Assembly (NCBI GenBank): GCA_035610835.1
Contig: CM069448.1
Coordinates: 1,116,001-1,180,000 of the forward strand
Reading direction: 5' to 3'
Source: Ophiura sarsii
Taxonomy: Eukaryota; Echinodermata; Ophiuroidea; Amphilepidida; Ophiuridae
Length of the DNA stretch: 64,000 nt
Made by a program: the position numbers and the translations under genes. Shown piece after piece: positions 57,746-64,000 of the stretch; within the stretch, counting starts at the first letter, position 1, and each line of letters begins with the position of its first letter. The notes under the pieces are model-generated. The model saw only the letters and a list, made by a program, of their open reading frames with translations, searched no databases and was not told the DNA's origin.

Positions 57746-59290
57746 TAAACATTACTTCTTTTTCCGAGTCATACAATTTCGCCATTACACCTGGAGGCTC
57801 AGAGTCGTAAAAATAAATATATAAAAAAAGGCAATTTATGTGTATGATATTTTGTTATGATTTTGACTTAAAGTTATTGACATTAAGTATTGACCTCACA
57901 ACTAAAAAAGGCAGATCAGTTTCGCTTGATTAGGCAATATATTTCAAAATTAGGAAATAGTCATATCCTATTGACAGACTTGGCAATTTGCCTCGACTGC
58001 TGCTATAATTAACTTTTGTAATTTTATGTATACGATCTACAAGTAAATGACACAACGTTCGTGAAGTGTTCTTTACACCAATATACTTCGAGCTGTGCTC
58101 CTTTTGGTTTTCCCCACCTTTGTTTTCTAATAATTTGCTTGTATGATGTATTATATACTATGGTGAAAATAAAACTGAAACTGAAACTGAAACCACGTTA
58201 AACATACATAGTGCCAAAATATATAAAATTAATTGTCAGTTACGACTATGTAAAAAAGTATACATTTTCTGAAGGGACATTGCATGAGGAAACCAAATAT
58301 GCCATTGAAATTATAGTACGACCAATAACTAAAATGGTATGATCAGAAATGTTCGGGAAAATATCAGAGTTTTTTAATTTTTAATTTGAGATCCATATTT
58401 TTTTTTATACCTACCCCTATCATTATTCACTTTACATATTTGAATTCCTCATGAAATTACCCATTAGATGATAATTGTCAAAGTTACTACGTCGGTATGG
58501 TAATTATATCGGCTAGTGAATATCTCCAATTTTTATTTGATATCTTTTTTGAATTTTCAGAAATATTTGTTTAAGGATGAACCCTTCCCTATATTCCCGA
58601 TATAAACTGCATTTCTGAATTCCTCTAGTTACAAGCTTTCCAAAAAGGAAGAAAAAAAGGAAGAAAGCTGATGATCATAGTCTTATCCATAATTAATTAG
58701 TTGTTACAAATAGTTGACAAGTCTGTTGAACCAGATACTTAAAGACTACTAAATATCCTTTAAAATGGGACCAAAATGGTGTTTGTAACATTAGGGGATG
58801 ACTAGTTATTGTAAAAAGAACAGAGCATAGGAGTATCCCCATTGAGTTTGTACAGGCGGCACCCCTTCCAGCGGCACCCCTTCCAGCACCACCCCTGGTC
58901 CCCAAACATCAAACAGCTGTATCTCCCTTTCTGTATTAGCTATACCAATGCCATTTTGCAGGCAAATAGCTTGTTAGTAGGGCTTTAAAATGATACCAAA
59001 TTTGTTGAGATAGCTTTTGTTGTTTTAAAGTATTTGAGGAAAATGACAGCATGAAACTAAAAAATGTAACAGCACCACCCTATTTGGAGGCGAGTTCATA
59101 ACGCGTGACCTTATATGCATTCACATTAATCTTGTTGAGAATAATCTTGATGCCAAATCATATCCTATCATAATTATAGAACTTATCCTATCGGTTTAGG
59201 CGCCGATAACCCCTGCTCTGAGGGCCTCACCAACCAATGTTTTTGTTATCGAATTAATGATACGTGTTTGAATTTCTTTTGAAAATTTTG
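57746..59290. other. Intergenic; LINE-like 3' tail with (AACTGA)n near 58170
   Basis: GAAAATAAAACTGAAACTGA at 58163-58191 resembles the short tandem tail of a non-LTR element 3' end. Upstream identity is not recognisable. 58855-58900 contains a 19-bp direct repeat (GCGGCACCCCTTCCAG). No gene otherwise. Confidence 0.45.
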
Positions 59291-59512
59291 AAAATTGGTG
59301 AACATTATTCGAAATGTTCTCGAGCTGTTCCAAAAGACACACAATCAAGCCCAAACGACCCTACCTGAGATATTCGTTTACCCGTAGAACAGGGTTTTTT
59401 CGTCGCCTTAAATTCATACACCACGCCAATCAAATTCAAGGCATACACATCTGTCTTGGTTGTATCATCACGATCACAGCCTACACTTTATATAACAAAC
59501 TACCGAAGATAT

Positions 59513-60580
59513 TTAACCATTAATGTATCGCTGAAGTAAGTTTGAAGGCTTAGGGATTTCTGCATAACGGCATCGCATCATCAGCCTAAGAACAATCTTG
59601 AAGTGTGGATGACGCCATGCGTAGATCAAGGGGTTGATCGACGAGCTACTGTATGCGATGACCACGGAATACACTCGGAACCTGTTCAGTCCCTCAACTG
59701 AATTAGCTATTATAACCGGAAGCAGACAGATTAGTAAAACGCAGACGATAATAAACAAATTCTTGGTTATATCGATCATATCTTGGTTTAATTTTGTACC
59801 ACGTTTCTCTCTAATGTGTTGGACTGGTTCTGCCCGCGGTTCTGGTGGTTCCGTATTAATATTTATCGAAAGCTTAAAGCTGCTTGTGCTAGGTGGTATA
59901 GGAATGTTCCGTCGTTGCTTGGTTCTCTTTCGAAAATGTCCCCTCACATGGATAAAGATCATCGCGTAGCAAACTATAATAGTAAGAAGTAGGATACCCG
60001 TAACGCTGGCTTGATATGTATCATACTTCTCTGCCTTGGGTGATGTAATCAGATCAGAACACGTGTGCGTAGCGCGATGAAAACCAATTATCCCAAAACC
60101 TGCGAGCGTTGGAATGCTAACAAGAGTTATCGGTACTGCCCAACTTATTATCAACATAATCGTGATTTTTCCAGATGTGAATACTCTCTGATAGAGAGAC
60201 AGATTCCAATTGATGAGGATAAGTCTGTTCACTGCAATGAATGTCAATGACCACATGCTACTCCCGACAGAGATAAACACCATCATCCCTGCTATCTGGC
60301 AGAGCCATTCAGCTCCCGGTATTAACCACTTGTCCTGGCTAAGAAATGCTACTGCAAACCAAGGAACAATCATACAGGCAGACAGATCTGCCACGCTTAA
60401 GTTCACGACGAACACATTGGTCCTTGTGCGCAATGTTCGTGACAACAGTACAGCCACGCATACCATGAGATTTCCAATGGTTCCTATAACAAATATAGCA
60501 AACGTTATGCCCGCAAGAACGACACGCTCTTCGTAGGTATTGTATTCCACACTAGTTTCCGACGAATTTGTATCATTCAT
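59513..60580 (-). CDS. Rhodopsin-class G protein-coupled receptor, single exon, complete
   Basis: A 355-residue receptor with an extracellular N-terminus carrying N-glycosylation sequons at N2 and N5. TM1 is about 20-46 (GN37); TM2 56-80 (SVAD65L). TM3 follows C94 and ends with N118-R119-L120 in place of DRY. TM4 is around W147 and P150. ECL2 has C174, which can pair with C94. TM5 is 189-211 and lacks the usual proline. A ~55-residue basic/proline-containing third loop (212-268) follows. TM6 has CLLP288, a CWxP variant. TM7 has N316-P-L-I-Y320 and then C337, a possible palmitoylation site. The length suits a class A receptor. The NR(L/Y/F)-type motif and NPLIY resemble the moody/GPR84/melatonin-like group that is expanded in invertebrate deuterostomes. 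The ligand cannot be predicted. The ATG at 60580 is chosen because it gives a proper glycosylated N-terminus. Intronless receptors of this type often arise by retroposition. Confidence 0.92.
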   Translation of the reverse strand: MNDTNSSETSVEYNTYEERVVLAGITFAIFVIGTIGNLMVCVAVLLSRTLRTRTNVFVVNLSVADLSACMIVPWFAVAFLSQDKWLIPGAEWLCQIAGMMVFISVGSSMWSLTFIAVNRLILINWNLSLYQRVFTSGKITIMLIISWAVPITLVSIPTLAGFGIIGFHRATHTCSDLITSPKAEKYDTYQASVTGILLLTIIVCYAMIFIHVRGHFRKRTKQRRNIPIPPSTSSFKLSININTEPPEPRAEPVQHIREKRGTKLNQDMIDITKNLFIIVCVLLICLLPVIIANSVEGLNRFRVYSVVIAYSSSSINPLIYAWRHPHFKIVLRLMMRCRYAEIPKPSNLLQRYING

Positions 60581-61730
60581 TCTTGATAATGTGGTTATTA
60601 AGTGTAGTAGTTAGTTAAGTAAAGTTAATACCAGGTGCTTGGAGCAAATAATATGTAAGGTTTTACGCTGCACACTAAAGTGCCCGTTTGAAGTTACTAA
60701 TGGTATGACAAGTAGCTTTATAGATAAACGAACAATAGAGCCACGAGATATGACACACAGCTTTTATTTGGTACGTTCTGACCGAAACAAGCGTCAGGTA
60801 TAGCATAGTATTATTGTTGCCAAAAAGATACGTATGATCTGATTTGTGAATGGGCAAATCATGTACCTATTGTACAATATTTGAGTATCACTTCCGTTGT
60901 ATGCACCTGTTAGTTTTATGACGCACTATTATACTACCCCCGGGAATAGTGCGACACTTTACAGGTGCGTCACTTTCCCATGTACCATGACCACCTCTGT
61001 GTCACAAATATAACGGACATATGCCATACAATAACGGTGCCCTCAGTTAATTTTGTGACGCACTATTGATGGTTTCTGACGGACATGACTGTCTCAAATG
61101 ACGCCCCCCCCCCCACCCCCACCGTCTTACATCATTGTTGACTGAACTGGATTGCAATATATATGAAAATACTAAAAAGCGTAACATGTTTTAAGATCTC
61201 TGTCGAAATACCAAACAAAAACAATGATTGAAAGAGAAGTTGGCCGACTATATTAAACATAAATTGTACAAGTTCGAAGTTATAGTAATTAGTTTTCAAT
61301 TGCTTTACTATTTCTAACTTTATTCAACTTTACACATCTCTAGTTAGTTTCAGCAGCTATCTATTTATTCTCTGTTTGTGCCGCTTTTGTACTCCATATA
61401 ATACATGGTGGCCTTGAATATTAAAAATGAAACTACTTTATGATTCACGGGGGATCTTTTCCTATGTTTGGTGTTTTCAAACCTGGCCTCCGGAGAGGGG
61501 TACTCAAATCATTTTTAACGGGGGTGTGCCGCTGGCGGTTTCAACCCACTTTAGCGTTTTTACCTTAAAAATGGTTGATTTTTATGGGGTTTTCCAATAC
61601 AAATCATAATCATAATCAATGTTTAGATTTTTTTTTGCAAAAAAGACCGATTAGAGCGGCACATACCAGTCCTATATTATACGTGAGTACCATTCCCTGG
61701 GGTATTTCCGGTGTGGGTATTTAACACTTT
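60581..61730. other. 5' flank of the GPCR; no gene recognised
   Basis: TGACGCACTATT-like phrases recur at 60918, 60951 (as AATAGTGCG) and 61056, a small repeated motif that could be regulatory or incidental. A C-rich run is near 61106-61130. No TATA or initiator is assigned. Confidence 0.4.
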
Positions 61731-61967
61731 CAACGCGGCAGGCGTCTCTGCAGACGTTATTCCAACATTTCAAAAAATGTTTCAAAAATGTCAAAATAAT
61801 TGAATGACATTACCATATTTAAAGTAACGATGATAGTTATTAAAATAAGTACAAACATACCTATTACTGATTCAGTAATCCTTTAAATAGACCTTGACAT
61901 TTGGGAAAGGTTTCTGAAAAATATGTTTTGTGTATGGTAAAACCAAAAGCCGCGTCGAAAATGTTAA
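61731..61967 (-). mobile_element. TTAA-flanked MITE, copy 4
   Basis: TTAA at 61731-61734 and 61964-61967, with TTAACACTTTCAACGCGGC on the left and GCCGCGTCGAAAATGTTAA on the right. Same orientation as copy 3 and about 1.15 kb upstream of the GPCR start. Confidence 0.86.
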
Positions 61968-62039
61968 GGTCATATACATTTACACACGCACTGTTTGCAC
62001 TTAACAAGCGGTGAGAGTATCAGAATAATGAGTTTTGCA

Positions 62040-62235
62040 CTTCGGGAGTTGCATATCCACACAAAAATACGTCGCTGACTTTCACATATGCATCTCGGGT
62101 TCGATCCCTGGCGCATGCGGTGACTGATCCCACCCCTCAAATTGGTCCCGTTTTTCTCCACGGATAGAGTTTAATTCACAAACACACGCCCGGGGAGTCG
62201 GGCTTAATCTAACAAAAATGGAATAAGTGTTGTAA
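62040..62235 (+). repeat. Possible tRNA-derived SINE fragment
   Basis: GGTTCGATCCC at 62098-62108 is a perfect RNA polymerase III B-box consensus in a tRNA-like context (CATCTCGGGTTCGATCCCTG). An A box at the expected distance is not clear and no tRNA cloverleaf can be drawn, so it is not a tRNA gene. Sequence after it (CACGCCCGGGGAGTCGGGC) could be SINE body. Confidence 0.4.
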
Positions 62236-63006
62236 AACTGCTGTATTAAGGTCAATATTACCTCTCTCTTTTAGTGGAGCAAAATTGACTATATGTTGTG
62301 ACCTCACCCCTAGTATTCATGTACTTAAAGAATAGTGGAATGATGCCAACAATGTCAAGGTTTGCGACCTGAGAAATTAGCATATCAAAATGGCGGCTAT
62401 TTTAGCAATTATACACAATATTCATTGTATTAACATTGCATTAAAAGTGTATTAAAGCGGCCTGATATAAGTATCAAACATATTCAATCCTAGAAAATAT
62501 ATAATTAGCAATACACACATGATTACATCATTTATTAAAGACACGTAGGATTTCAAAAGGCAAGGTTATCATCAATAAAGATGATTATAGTATATTTTTA
62601 AACATCTCGTTGTTTTCATATAATATATGATGCCAAAAATGCGTGTGTACATGGTGTAGGCGACTTCCGATATTAACACATCAAAATGGCGGCTAACTTA
62701 AACAACGAACAGTGGTCCAGCATAGGGGCTAGGAACAGACTAGACTAATGACATGGGACAACCTATTGAGCTGCACCAGCCCTCCAATAGGAGACGGGAG
62801 CCAAAGATAAACAACGAACAGAGGTTCAGGACTGAGGAAGTGAGGGCCAAGATACGTACACTGCCGCCCATAAGTATTTCCCCCTCTGGAAGCTTGCAAG
62901 TTATCACTGTGTTGTCGACAAAGTATTAAACCATCAGACCCAATTACCATTTCATTGTGTTCATTGTACATTGTATACCAATAAATTCATGTTTCCTATT
63001 CAGATT
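62236..63006. other. Intergenic; two short direct duplications
   Basis: ATCAAAATGGCGGCTA occurs at about 62385 and 62680, and AAACAACGAACAG at about 62700 and 62810. No gene recognised. Confidence 0.55.
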
Positions 63007-64000
63007 CATGATTTAAAAGCATTAATTATAATTCATGATTTTATCGAGCAAGTCAAAATTCCAATGTAAAATCGCCGTAGTAAATCACTCATGAATATCA
63101 ATTAGCTCATTATTGGCAGTGTAAACGCTATGGGAATTTTCAACTGAGATCGACTGGTGATGGAAAACTTCATGTGCAGAAATTTATGAATGATAATTGG
63201 TATGCGCAGTTTATTGGAATACCTTCAGAAGGAACCATTCCAGCTTATAAAAAAATATTTTTGTAATGACGGTTTATATTTTGGCAGATATTCATCTTTA
63301 TTTAAGGGACATCTAAATTATTTTCAATACAATCGGGCTGAAATAACATGGAGAACCAGCAAAATTCCAAAGTAGTAGTTCATTGACCTATTTACTCCAG
63401 TGACCTAACAAACCACGTTATCAATAGAATGATTCAAAGCAGTAGAGTGTCCCACTATTCATCGTCACAAAGGACCGCTCAATAAACAACATACCAAGAC
63501 ATAATAAATCCTTTTTCTACTATGCCACCTCTCTTCTCAATCCCAAACAATAGGGAGCTCGACTATCCTATTCAAATCAGATGAATAGGATACTTATTGT
63601 GTCCATCCTCTAACAGTACTTATTTGCTTATTTACAGTCAATGGGTCCCCGGTGCTTTTTTAACTTGCCGAATTTGCGTTATTACAGCCCGATATGATTT
63701 GGTTTAAAAAAAGATGAATTTCTGCCAAAACCATAGTTCGACGTCAGAAAAATAACTTGTTTTCGCTGGAATGGTTCATTTTGAAGGTATTCCAATAAAA
63801 CTGCGCATACCAATTATCATTTATAAATTTCTGCACATGGAGTTTTCCATCATCAGTTGATCTCACTTGAAAATTCCCATAGCGTTTACACTGCCGATAA
63901 TGAGCTAATTGATATTCATGAGGTGATTTACTATGGCGATTTTACATTGGAATTTTGACTTGCTCGATAAAATCATGAATTATGATGCTTTTAAATCATG
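63007..64000. mobile_element. Large foldback reaching the window end, arms about 240 bp
   Basis: 63007-63246 pairs with 63765-64000: CATGATTTAAAAGCAT, TTTTATCGAGCAAGTCAAAA, AATATCAATTAGCTCATTA and AATTGGTATGCGCAGTTTAT have complements in reverse order. The ~520-bp loop has no gene. The right arm runs to the last base, so the element or a larger palindrome probably continues beyond. Confidence 0.9.

Noticed and set aside
62040..62235. Functional tRNA gene
   Set aside because: Only the B box is present; no acceptor stem, anticodon arm or A box can be drawn.

Overview
This looks like nuclear DNA from a marine deuterostome invertebrate, most plausibly an echinoderm or other ambulacrarian. The reasons are: AT-rich intergenic DNA (judged by eye), very sparse coding sequence, a long intron, a dense mixture of foldback and MITE-type repeats with L1/Tx1- and CR1-like LINE remnants, long simple repeats, and an unusual eight-cysteine insulin-family gene. 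The species cannot be fixed from sequence alone.

Only two host genes are well supported. (1) A two-exon insulin/relaxin-superfamily peptide gene on the + strand: exon 5884-6100 (signal peptide, B chain, start of C peptide) and exon 21508-21710 (rest of C peptide, A chain, stop). They are joined by a phase-1 intron of 15.4 kb, the classical intron phase and position for this superfamily. The predicted 139-residue precursor has the A-chain pattern CC-x3-C-x8-C plus one extra cysteine in each chain. (2) A complete single-exon rhodopsin-class GPCR on the - strand (60580-59513) with NRL in place of DRY and a canonical NPLIY in TM7.

The rest is repeat-derived. Region 1-5.9 kb: intergenic DNA with a foldback (3.6-4.2 kb), a GC-rich TIR element (4.26-4.79 kb) and a TA-flanked mariner-like MITE (5.24-5.53 kb). 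Region 6.1-21.5 kb (the insulin-gene intron): two TIR elements of the CCGTATTCTCGTAC family, a 5'-truncated L1/Tx1-like LINE with a 15-bp target-site duplication, an 80-bp minisatellite, a foldback split by a second 3.5-kb TIR element, another foldback, and a ~183-bp satellite-like array with 366-bp higher-order periodicity. Region 22-33 kb: a TTAA-flanked MITE family, a tandem duplication that preserves an empty insertion site, several foldbacks including a near-perfect 131-bp hairpin, and a hAT-like MITE with an 8-bp duplication. Region 36-46 kb: more copies of these families, a nested 2.4-kb insertion, and CR1-like LINE fragments. Region 46-54 kb: a 424-bp (ATCA)n tract, GC-rich minisatellites, a 17-bp array that is open in all three frames, a LINE endonuclease remnant and more foldbacks. 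Region 54.6-57.8 kb: a cluster of GTTGCCA-rich direct and inverted repeats. Region 58-64 kb: the GPCR, a fourth TTAA MITE, a possible tRNA-derived SINE piece and a large foldback running to the end of the window.

Nothing suggests that the two genes work together: the GPCR lacks the leucine-rich ectodomain of relaxin receptors. The biologically most interesting item is the eight-cysteine insulin-like hormone gene. The most informative genome-evolution items are the nested insertions whose empty sites are still present in the window.
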